Positions 1 to 4,652 of a DNA stretch of 5,695 bases are shown in pieces. Below the pieces are notes generated by a model, which was given only the letters and a program-made list of their open reading frames with translations, searched no databases and was not told where the DNA came from. Source of the DNA: Oscillospiraceae bacterium (GTDB taxonomy: Bacteria > Bacillota > Clostridia > Oscillospirales > Ruminococcaceae). Made by a program: the position numbers and the translations under genes. Position 1 is the first letter of the stretch. Every line of letters begins with the position of its first letter. Location of the stretch: positions 19,038 to 24,732 of the forward strand of contig DPBR01000065.1 of NCBI GenBank assembly GCA_003516865.1. The letters run 5' to 3'.

Positions 1-159
1 AAGGGTCAGCACTACCTTTATCCTCACGATTATCCAAATCATTACGTTAAGCAGCAGTATCTTCCCGATAATCTCAAGGACAAGGTTTATTATGAATTCG
101 GCGATAACAAGTTCGAGAACGCCTCAAAAGAGTACTGGAAGAAAATCAAGGGAGAGTAA
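1..159 (+). CDS. rarA: Replication-associated recombination protein RarA (MgsA), C-terminal fragment
   Basis: This is the last 52 codons of a gene that enters from the left edge and stops at TAA (157-159). The fragment contains HDYPNHYVKQQYLP, followed by a Lys/Asp-rich stretch, VYYEFGDN, and a terminal KEYWKKIKGE. This matches, from memory, the conserved C-terminal tail of the RarA/MgsA/WRNIP1 family of AAA+ ATPases, which oligomerise and act at stalled or gapped replication forks. The ATPase core with Walker motifs lies outside the window, so catalytic integrity cannot be judged. It is the only plus-strand gene here and converges on the S1-domain gene, overlapping its last 14 bases tail to tail. 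I see no hairpin with a T-run just after its stop, so its transcripts probably run antisense into the S1 gene. The family call is fairly sure because the tail motif is distinctive. Confidence 0.85.
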   Translation, partial: KGQHYLYPHDYPNHYVKQQYLPDNLKDKVYYEFGDNKFENASKEYWKKIKGE

Positions 160-1075
160 AATCCGTTTCTATTCGTTTGGAACAGAGCGGGGAAGAATAG
201 ACCCACTTTTCGATTCGGTCTGAATTAACAAAATATTTCGGCTCATTGTTGTGATACGCGTTTTCGGACGTGTTTACTATAATGAGCTTTATTTTCATTT
301 TTTCGGGAATAATCGCTTTTATGTACACGGAAGCGCGCTGATTTACGAAAACGTCGTTTCGCGGCTCGGCAAGCCCCGCGAGATTTGGCGTAAGTTCAAC
401 GAAAATGCCGTACTCCTCAACCGAACGAACGATACCCGTAACGGTTTCGCCCTGCTCAAAAAGCGCGGCGTTTTCGTCCCAAGTGCCGAGAAGTTCCTTG
501 TGCGAAAGGCAAATCCTGTCGCTGTCAAACGACTTGACAATCGCTCTGATTTCCTGACCGACAAAAAATCTGTCGGACGGGTGAGAAATGCGTGAAACAG
601 AGATTAGGTCTATGGGAATAAGCGAGGGAATACCGCAGCCTATATCGACAAAACAGCCGAATTGTTCGAGATGCGTCACTTTTGCGGTGATGATATCGCC
701 TGTTCTCAGCCTGCGGATATAGTTCTCCATACACTTGAGCTGGGCTTTGCGGCGCGAAAGAACCGCATATTCAGCGCCGCTTTCATCAACCGAAAATCCT
801 TCAACAATGAAGCATACGGGTTTGTTTACGCGGGAAATCAGCGCAATATCCTTTGTCGAGCCTTCGATAATTCCGAGCGCGCCCTCCTCGCGCGGGATAA
901 CGCCTCTCATACAGCCAAGCCCGACAATGAGGTTGTGCTTGCTGTCGCAGATAATACACGGCGCTTCGAGAATTTTCTCCGAAGAAGCGGCGGCGGAAAG
1001 GGAAGCGCGGGTGGAAATTGCCGCAATATTTTCTGGAGAGTTAAGCAAATAGCCTTCCGGCAGAAATTCAGTCAT
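146..1075 (-). CDS. Three-repeat S1 RNA-binding domain protein (ribosomal protein S1-like)
   Basis: This 309-residue protein is predicted to be cytoplasmic and to bind RNA. Repeat 1 (about 34-108) is a degenerate S1-type fold containing GCMRGVIPREE. Repeat 2 (about 124-191) is a clear S1 domain with GDIITAKVTHLEQFGCFVDIG and RICLSHKELLG. Repeat 3 (about 207-266) is a second clear S1 domain with GETVTGIVRSVEEYGIFVEL and PNLAGLAE. A tail (about 278-307) with YFVNSDRIEKWVYSS follows and looks conserved rather than random. The start is ATG with GGAGG seven bases upstream. It is shorter than a typical multi-domain rpsA product and carries no fused IspH, so I would not call it the ribosomal S1 protein. 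In Bacillus a small S1-domain protein (YabR) also sits downstream of divIC, but this protein is larger and is separated from divIC by cls. Its exact role is unknown; translation or RNA stability is an inference. The stop overlaps the end of convergent rarA. Confidence 0.85.
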   Translation of the reverse strand: MTEFLPEGYLLNSPENIAAISTRASLSAAASSEKILEAPCIICDSKHNLIVGLGCMRGVIPREEGALGIIEGSTKDIALISRVNKPVCFIVEGFSVDESGAEYAVLSRRKAQLKCMENYIRRLRTGDIITAKVTHLEQFGCFVDIGCGIPSLIPIDLISVSRISHPSDRFFVGQEIRAIVKSFDSDRICLSHKELLGTWDENAALFEQGETVTGIVRSVEEYGIFVELTPNLAGLAEPRNDVFVNQRASVYIKAIIPEKMKIKLIIVNTSENAYHNNEPKYFVNSDRIEKWVYSSPLCSKRIETDFTLP

Positions 1076-1103
1076 TTTTATACCTCCGAGCGGAATTTGT
1101 TTG

Positions 1104-1118
1104 AAACAGAACCTGTTT
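1104..1118. repeat. Small perfect inverted repeat in the S1-gene leader
   Basis: AAACAG-AAC-CTGTTT, a 6-bp stem with a 3-base loop, lies about 14 bases before the Shine-Dalgarno of the S1-domain gene. No T-run follows it on the minus strand, so it does not look like a terminator. It could be a short leader hairpin or an operator half; chance is also possible. Confidence 0.35.
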
Positions 1119-1122
1119 TGGT

Positions 1123-1144
1123 TTCATATTTTCATTAATATGAA
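1123..1144. repeat. Perfect 8-bp inverted repeat upstream of the S1-domain gene
   Basis: TTCATATT-TTCATT-AATATGAA on the plus strand is a perfect 8-bp dyad with a 6-base centre. It covers the proposed -10 region of the S1-domain gene in the 95-base gap after cls. It has the geometry of an operator for a dimeric regulator, but it is AT-rich and no regulator is identifiable here. Confidence 0.4.
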
Positions 1145-1165
1145 GCGGTCGGAGATAATATGCAA
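1135..1165 (-). promoter_or_regulatory. Candidate promoter of the S1-domain gene (sigma-E-like or weak sigma-A)
   Basis: Reading the minus strand just after the cls stop, GCATATT (1157-1163) fits the Bacillus sigma-E -35 consensus. It is followed after 14 bases by CATATTAA (1135-1142), which keeps only the CATA part of the sigma-E -10. The same bases can be read as a weak sigma-A site, TTGCAT (1160-1165), 17 bases, CATATT (1137-1142). No terminator was seen after cls, so readthrough from cls is an alternative source of transcript. The call is tentative. Confidence 0.35.
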
Positions 1166-1170
1166 GCAAT

Positions 1171-2700
1171 TTACATCAACGGTGAAAATAGCTTGAGAAT
1201 AAGCCGCAGAGCGCGGACGAAAACGTTCACGGAAAGGCAGTCGTCATAGGTTATTTCATCGCATTCTTCCAGCGTTTTGAAGAAATCCTGCTTTATGTCG
1301 GCGATACAATCGGTTTTACAGAGCCACGCGGCGCATTCAAAATGCAGATAAAGACTTCGATAATCAAGATTAATCGTGCCGACAACGCCTATTTCATCGT
1401 CGCACACGAAGCTTTTCGAGTGAATAAACCCCGGATAATATTCATAAATCTTAACGCCAAGGCTTGTAAGCTTGCGGTAATGCGCTCTTGTGACTGCGTG
1501 AACAAACCATTTGTCGGGGACGTGCGGCGTGATAATTCTGACGTCTACTCCGCTTCTCGCCGCAAGGGTAAGCGCATTCTGCATTTCGTCGTCGATAACG
1601 AGATAAGGCGTTGTGATATAGACGTATTTTCGCGCGTTGTTTATGATATTGAGATAGACGTTTTCGCCGACAGGCTCGTCGTCAAGCGGACTGTCGCAGA
1701 ACGGTACAACAAATCCTGCGCCTTCCTCGCGATATTCCGGTAAACAGCCGTAATTCTTCGGATTTTCACCCGAAAGATAATTCCACATTGTAAGGAACAT
1801 CACGGTAAATCCGTGCGCTGCTTTTCCTTTAAGCATAACCGCGGTATCTTTCCAGTGACCGTGTTTTTCAAACTCGTTTATATACTCGTCGGCGAGGTTT
1901 ATTCCGCCCGTGAAAGCCGTTTTCCCGTCGATTATGAAGATTTTTCTGTGGTCGCGGTTATTCAGCTTTTTTGTGAGGAACGGCTTGAATTTGTTGAACA
2001 CACGGCACTTTATTCCGCGTTTTTCAAGCTCCTTTTCATATTTCACGGGCAGCGTCAGCAAACAGCCTATATCATCGTAAATTAAGCGGACATCGACCCC
2101 CGATTTTGCCTTGCGTTCGAGAATATCGAGAATTGAATTCCACATTTTTCCCTCGTTTATGATGAAATATTCGAGATAAATAAAGCTTTCCGCACTCTCA
2201 AGCTCTCGAAGCAGCGCTTTAAACTTATCCTCGCCGCTCGGAAGATAGACCGCATTTGTTTCACAATAAGCCGGAAAGCCGCTTTTGCGAAGATAATCCG
2301 CCTGTCTTGCGATTGAATAATGCTTGTTTTCGGGTATATCGCCGTTTTGAGCGTCCTTTGACAGCATATCTCTTTCCGCCTGAATATAAGGCGACATCTT
2401 GCGGCGAAGTTTTCTTCCGGAACTGCTGTTTCCGAAAAAGATATAGAACATAACCCCGAAAATCGGAAACGCCATAATAACGAGTATCCAGGCGATTTTG
2501 TAGCTTGAATTTATATCGGAGTTTATAATAAACATCGAAACAATAACTCCGAGCGCCTGAAAAACAAGGTACGAAGCGTTATAGCAAAAACCGAGTCCAA
2601 GGCAAAGCGAGGCGAAATATCCAATCTGAACGACAATTCCGAAAACGCATATTGTGGTTCGGTTGAAGATTTTTTTCAGCAATCGTTTAAGATGAATCAT
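1171..2700 (-). CDS. cls: Cardiolipin synthase (phospholipase D family)
   Basis: This enzyme joins two phosphatidylglycerol molecules into cardiolipin plus glycerol at the cytoplasmic membrane. The 509 residues fit the usual bacterial length of about 480-510. Three hydrophobic segments at the N-terminus (about 15-38, 42-60 and 68-90) match the PLDc_N membrane region. Two phospholipase D HKD motifs follow: H251-x-K253-x4-D258 (HRKIFIID), then GGIN, and H427-x-K429-x4-D434 (HSKSFVCD), then GTINLDYRS. Both catalytic histidines are present, so the enzyme should be active. The start is ATG with GGAG seven bases upstream. The gene has its own sigma-A promoter overlapping the divIC terminator, so it is probably transcribed independently of the division and sporulation genes. 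No clear terminator follows; the S1 gene begins 95 bases later and may be co-transcribed. Other HKD-family lipid synthases (for example minor cardiolipin synthase paralogues) cannot be separated from the main one by sequence alone. Confidence 0.95.
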   Translation of the reverse strand: MIHLKRLLKKIFNRTTICVFGIVVQIGYFASLCLGLGFCYNASYLVFQALGVIVSMFIINSDINSSYKIAWILVIMAFPIFGVMFYIFFGNSSSGRKLRRKMSPYIQAERDMLSKDAQNGDIPENKHYSIARQADYLRKSGFPAYCETNAVYLPSGEDKFKALLRELESAESFIYLEYFIINEGKMWNSILDILERKAKSGVDVRLIYDDIGCLLTLPVKYEKELEKRGIKCRVFNKFKPFLTKKLNNRDHRKIFIIDGKTAFTGGINLADEYINEFEKHGHWKDTAVMLKGKAAHGFTVMFLTMWNYLSGENPKNYGCLPEYREEGAGFVVPFCDSPLDDEPVGENVYLNIINNARKYVYITTPYLVIDDEMQNALTLAARSGVDVRIITPHVPDKWFVHAVTRAHYRKLTSLGVKIYEYYPGFIHSKSFVCDDEIGVVGTINLDYRSLYLHFECAAWLCKTDCIADIKQDFFKTLEECDEITYDDCLSVNVFVRALRLILKLFSPLM

Positions 2701-2734
2701 AACATTCTCCGAAAATTAATAGTGCGGCTTATTT

Positions 2735-2764
2735 ATTATATACAAATTTTGCTGAATAAGTCAA
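2735..2764 (-). promoter_or_regulatory. Sigma-A promoter of cls
   Basis: TTGACT (2759-2764) and a perfect TATAAT (2735-2740) are separated by 18 bases on the minus strand. Transcription should start near 2728, about 28 bases before the cls ATG. The first two bases of the -35 lie inside the T-run of the divIC terminator, so the two signals are nested. Confidence 0.8.
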
Positions 2765-2786
2765 AAAAAACAGCCCCGAAGGGCTG
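2763..2786 (-). terminator. Rho-independent terminator after divIC
   Basis: On the minus strand CAGCCC-TTCG-GGGCTG forms a perfect 6-bp stem closed by a C(UUCG)G tetraloop and followed by eight T. It begins seven bases after the divIC stop codon and ends the yabP-yabQ-divIC transcript. It is a textbook intrinsic terminator. Confidence 0.93.
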
Positions 2787-2793
2787 ATATGTT

Positions 2794-3123
2794 TTAATCC
2801 GCGGCGGGAACAACGTAATAAATCCGTTCCTCCGGATTTGCGTAGTCCAGCTTTTCGCGGGCAATGTCTTCAATGTATTCCTTTAAATTCTCATCATTTT
2901 CAAGATAATTTGTAATCTGTGCGTTTTGCTCGTTCACGGAATTTGTCTGTTCAAGAAGCTTGTTGTACGTTTCGGTATCTTTCTGTATCTGGAGCATATC
3001 CGAAACAAGCGTGTAAACGACAAAAACAGCAATTACAAGAAGCGCCGCGCCGACAAGCAGACGAAAAAGTCTGTGTTTTTTCGGGTTACGGCAGACCTCT
3101 CCTGACGTCAGCTTTGATGACAT
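2794..3123 (-). CDS. divIC: Septum formation initiator DivIC (FtsB family)
   Basis: This is a single-pass membrane protein of the division septum that partners FtsL and DivIB (FtsQ) in the divisome core. The 109 residues hold a short basic cytoplasmic N-terminus, one transmembrane helix (about 20-41), an outward-facing coiled coil (about 44-76), and the family signature EDIAREKLDYANPEERIYYVV (85-105, written here as key residues R89, E90, K91, L92, P97, E99). I chose ATG at 3123 because the AAGGTG Shine-Dalgarno sits six bases upstream. An in-frame TTG at 3141 would place that site inside the coding region. The start overlaps the end of yabQ by 38 bases. A strong sigma-A promoter inside yabQ should give growth-phase expression. 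A terminator closes the unit. DivIC is strongly supported by the yabP-yabQ context, although FtsL-like proteins share the layout. Confidence 0.92.
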   Translation of the reverse strand: MSSKLTSGEVCRNPKKHRLFRLLVGAALLVIAVFVVYTLVSDMLQIQKDTETYNKLLEQTNSVNEQNAQITNYLENDENLKEYIEDIAREKLDYANPEERIYYVVPAAD

Positions 3124-3628
3124 TTTTTTCACCTTCCCCAATTTTATCTAATCTATTTTTATTATACACTTTTTCGCTGTTTGATTTCAAGTCCATTCTA
3201 TGATTTTCACGCTTCTTTTCAAAAAGTTTGGAGGCTCTCACAAATCCGCTCTTTATTTTCTGTGTAAAACCAACAAATGTTTTCTTGAAGAAAACGCTTA
3301 TTTTTTTGAAAAGTCTGCCTATTGTCAATCTCCACGCAACAGACGCTGCGCTTTCAATAAGGTTAAGCAGTCTGCCTATCGTTACAATATACGCGAAAAC
3401 ACCCGCGCCAAATCCGAAAATCGTGTACATTCTGACGTAATTACCAAGCATTGTTGAAAGCCGCATAACGGCGAAAGCCGCGAGAATGAAGAAAGCGATA
3501 TCGCAGAGAAAAATCGCCGCCTTAAACCGCAGAATAAGCCTGATTATGCGCAGGGCTTCATAGACAAGCCCGAATACAAAGCCGACGAAAAACGCAATCA
3601 TAAAGCAGTCCGGAATGCTGATATTCAT
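3086..3628 (-). CDS. yabQ: Spore cortex biosynthesis protein YabQ
   Basis: YabQ is an integral membrane protein that in Bacillus subtilis is made in the mother cell under sigma-E and is needed for spore cortex formation; its biochemical role is not known. The 180-residue product has three transmembrane segments (about 7-23, 36-55 and 66-83), with YEALRIIRLILRF between the first two. A long basic cytoplasmic tail (about 100-180) follows. The start is ATG with GGAGG only four bases upstream, 12 bases after the yabP stop, which indicates co-transcription and probable translational coupling. Its last 38 bases also encode the start of divIC, and the codons for LKSNSEKVYN carry the divIC promoter. 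The final residues are therefore partly shaped by signals for the next gene. The identification rests on the membrane layout and the conserved gene order as much as on sequence motifs. Confidence 0.88.
   Translation of the reverse strand: MNISIPDCFMIAFFVGFVFGLVYEALRIIRLILRFKAAIFLCDIAFFILAAFAVMRLSTMLGNYVRMYTIFGFGAGVFAYIVTIGRLLNLIESAASVAWRLTIGRLFKKISVFFKKTFVGFTQKIKSGFVRASKLFEKKRENHRMDLKSNSEKVYNKNRLDKIGEGEKNVIKADVRRGLP
3130..3139 (-). promoter_or_regulatory. Ribosome binding site that fixes the divIC start
   Basis: GGGGAAGGTG on the minus strand ends six bases before ATG at 3123. It overlaps an in-frame TTG (3139-3141), so that TTG is part of the binding site rather than the start codon. Confidence 0.8.
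3161..3190 (-). promoter_or_regulatory. Sigma-A promoter for divIC inside yabQ
   Basis: TTGAAA (3185-3190) and a perfect TATAAT (3161-3166) are separated by 18 bases on the minus strand, within the coding sequence of yabQ. Transcription should start near 3154, about 30 bases before the divIC ATG, leaving the GGGGAAGGTG site intact. Its position gives the division gene a vegetative promoter separate from the sporulation promoter ahead of yabP. Confidence 0.75.
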
Positions 3629-3640
3629 AAATCCTCCGTG

Positions 3641-3913
3641 TTAACGAAAAAGCTTTTTAATCGGTCCGTCCATCACGCTTTTTTTGCTGTAAACGCACGA
3701 AGATATATTTCCGGTCATAGAAAAGTCGCCGGTTTCGGCGTCAAGCGCGGTGACGTGCAAATCCTCGCCTCTTATGACAAGCTCGCCCATAATCGTCGAA
3801 AGCACGATTCTTGTTTCCGTGAAGCTGTCGATATCCTTCACGCCCGAAACGCGAAGATTTTTTCTGTTTTCCATAACGATATTCTGCGGAGCGGCAATTG
3901 AATTGTTCTGCAT
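3641..3913 (-). CDS. yabP: Sporulation protein YabP
   Basis: YabP belongs to the YabP/YqfC family and in Bacillus is a mother-cell sigma-E product required for sporulation, with yabQ. The 90-residue protein has the family core ENRKNLRVSGVKDIDSF, then a beta-rich stretch with LSTIMGELVIRGEDLHV and a GDFSMTGNI repeat-like turn (about 15-70). It has no membrane segment or signal peptide. A longer in-frame ATG exists at 3979, but the extra 22 residues would be encoded by the promoter and leader. I chose ATG at 3913 because GGGGGTG lies six bases upstream and because Bacillus YabP, at about 100 residues, starts in the same place relative to the core. It sits 12 bases ahead of yabQ in one operon, behind a sigma-E-like promoter. 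Confidence 0.9.
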   Translation of the reverse strand: MQNNSIAAPQNIVMENRKNLRVSGVKDIDSFTETRIVLSTIMGELVIRGEDLHVTALDAETGDFSMTGNISSCVYSKKSVMDGPIKKLFR

Positions 3914-3919
3914 AAAAAA

Positions 3920-3926
3920 CACCCCC
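3920..3926 (-). promoter_or_regulatory. Ribosome binding site that decides the yabP start
   Basis: GGGGGTG sits six bases before ATG at 3913. It can pair with the 16S anti-Shine-Dalgarno along its whole length if one G-U wobble is allowed in place of the usual A. The upstream in-frame ATG at 3979 has no comparable site. Confidence 0.7.
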
Positions 3927-3931
3927 GTCCA

Positions 3932-3956
3932 TATAGCAAAGCAATTGTTCGCTATA
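3932..3956. repeat. Dyad in the yabP leader, next to the start of transcription
   Basis: TATAGC, 13 bases, GCTATA form a perfect 6-bp dyad that extends to a 9-bp stem in RNA with one G-U pair. The centre holds the palindrome CAATTG. It begins at the edge of the proposed sigma-E -10 element and spans the expected start site near 3949. An operator for a sporulation regulator or a leader hairpin is possible; neither can be settled here. Confidence 0.45.
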
Positions 3957-3984
3957 ATATATTCGGCGGGGGAGCGCAATATTC
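3956..3984 (-). promoter_or_regulatory. Sigma-E-like sporulation promoter of yabP-yabQ
   Basis: GAATATT (3978-3984) fits the sigma-E -35 consensus (K-M-ATATT). After a 14-base spacer, AATATATT (3956-3963) matches six of eight positions of CATACAnT. The spacing is within the 13-15 bases typical of sigma-E. The promoter overlaps the end of rqcP. It agrees with the known sigma-E control of yabP in Bacillus. No good sigma-A pair with normal spacing was seen here. Confidence 0.65.
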
Positions 3985-3988
3985 ATTT

Positions 3989-4225
3989 TCAGACAACCTC
4001 GTAGAGCGCGGCGGCTTCCTCTTTTTTGGTAAACTCTTTAACTTCAAGCACCCTTACTTTAAGCGGTTTTCCGATGTTAATTTCAATAATATCGCCTGTT
4101 TTAACCTCATAAGATGCGCGCGCGGGCTTTCCGTTAACCGAAACCTTTTCCGCGTCGCAAGCCTCGTTCGCAACAGTTCTTCTTTTTATAAGCCTTGAAA
4201 CCTTCAAAAATTTATCCAGACGCAT
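3989..4225 (-). CDS. rqcP: RqcP, S4-domain ribosome quality control factor (YabO)
   Basis: RqcP binds obstructed 50S subunits with RqcH and supports the addition of C-terminal alanine tails to stalled nascent chains. The 78-residue protein is almost all S4 RNA-binding fold: the N-terminal MRLDKFLKVSRLIKRRT matches Bacillus YabO closely, the basic residues K5, K8, R11, K14, R15 and R16 lie on one helical face, and VNGKPARASYEVKTGD (about 50-65) is the S4 beta turn. The C-terminal TKKEEAAALYEVV also resembles YabO. The start is ATG with AAGGAG six bases upstream. It follows hup after a 65-base gap that holds a hairpin, with no obvious promoter of its own, so it probably depends on partial readthrough from hup. 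It lacks the extra domains of larger S4 proteins. HslR (Hsp15) is the homologue elsewhere, but context points to RqcP. Confidence 0.93.
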   Translation of the reverse strand: MRLDKFLKVSRLIKRRTVANEACDAEKVSVNGKPARASYEVKTGDIIEINIGKPLKVRVLEVKEFTKKEEAAALYEVV

Positions 4226-4246
4226 AAATTTCTCCTTAAACAGCTA

Positions 4247-4269
4247 AAGCGGCGGAAAAACCGCCGCTT
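4247..4269 (-). terminator. GC-rich hairpin between hup and rqcP, probable partial terminator
   Basis: On the minus strand AAGCGGCGG-TTTTT-CCGCCGCTT is a perfect 9-bp stem with a 5-base loop, 21 bases after the hup stop. The tail TTAGCTGTTT is an interrupted T-run, so termination is likely incomplete. It would let abundant hup message end or be stabilised here while some transcription continues into rqcP. Confidence 0.65.
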
Positions 4270-4290
4270 AATAACCATACTCAGAAAGAA

Positions 4291-4599
4291 TTACTTCTTC
4301 TTGCCCTTCTTCTTGTTAGCAGCGCTTGCGCCAACAGCGTCCTTGAGAGCTCTGCCTGCCTTGAAAGCGGGAACCTTGGTAGCAGCTATATCAATAGCTT
4401 CCTTGGTGCGGGGATTGATACCCTTTCTTGCAGCGCGCTCGCGAACCTCGAAAGTACCGAAGCCAACAAGCTGAATGGACTGACCCTTTGCGAGAGTCTC
4501 GGTAACTGTCTCGATTACGCCAGCGATTGCCTTCTCGGTATCCTTCTTGGAAAGACCGGACTTTGCAGCAACTTCTGTAACTAATTCTGCCTTTGTCAT
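4291..4599 (-). CDS. hup: DNA-binding protein HU (nucleoid protein)
   Basis: HU is a small dimeric nucleoid protein that bends DNA without strong sequence preference. The 102 residues include the N-terminal helices (MTKAELVTEVAAKSGLSKKD), GFGTFEVRERAARKG (46-60), the DNA-gripping arm with INPRT where P63 is the intercalating proline, and PAFKAGRALKDAV (76-89). A lysine-rich tail (K96-98, K100-102) makes it about 12 residues longer than a minimal HU; such tails are seen in several Gram-positive HU proteins. The start is ATG with GGAGG nine bases upstream. All 17 lysines use AAG, unlike the AAA-rich neighbours, which suggests very high expression. No convincing promoter was found in the 41-base gap after mazG, so transcription may begin within or before mazG. 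The IHF or HU choice is settled toward HU by the clostridial context. Confidence 0.96.
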   Translation of the reverse strand: MTKAELVTEVAAKSGLSKKDTEKAIAGVIETVTETLAKGQSIQLVGFGTFEVRERAARKGINPRTKEAIDIAATKVPAFKAGRALKDAVGASAANKKKGKKK

Positions 4600-4635
4600 G
4601 TTATTAAACCTCCAAAAAATATAATTCTATAATCT

Positions 4636-4652
4636 AACGGTTACAAACCGTT
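4636..4652. repeat. Perfect inverted repeat across the mazG stop codon
   Basis: AACGGTT-ACA-AACCGTT is a perfect 7-bp dyad with a 3-base centre that contains the mazG stop. It lies just ahead of the hup leader. No T-run follows directly on the minus strand, so it is not a normal terminator. It could be an RNA hairpin that marks the mazG 3' end, or an operator for hup. Confidence 0.5.

Noticed and set aside
168..201. TCTATTC / GAATAGA inverted repeat after rarA as a terminator
   Set aside because: The 20-base loop is large, the stem is AT-rich and no T-run follows.
662..1138. A 158-codon plus-strand open frame opposite the S1-domain gene, and a nested one at 735-1052
   Set aside because: The translation has no recognisable domain. 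The minus strand here encodes clear S1 domains with a strong Shine-Dalgarno.
1159..1248. A short plus-strand frame with GGAG and ATG, about 29 codons, at the end of cls
   Set aside because: It lies almost wholly opposite cls and the product resembles nothing I know. GGAG plus ATG can arise by chance.
1342..1743. A 133-codon plus-strand open frame opposite cls
   Set aside because: It is antisense to the HKD2 half of cardiolipin synthase and has no family features.
3914..3979. A 22-residue N-terminal extension of YabP from the upstream ATG
   Set aside because: The region holds the sigma-E-like -10 and the leader dyad, and the upstream ATG lacks a Shine-Dalgarno, whereas ATG 3913 has one.
3741..3986. 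An 81-codon minus-strand frame overlapping yabP
   Set aside because: It is out of frame with YabP, which has a conserved core. The frame is rich in Arg, Gly and Tyr without a domain.
4618..4646. TTGTAA-17-TATATT as the hup promoter
   Set aside because: The predicted start falls in or next to the GGAGG site, so the transcript would lose its ribosome binding site. I left it out of the features.
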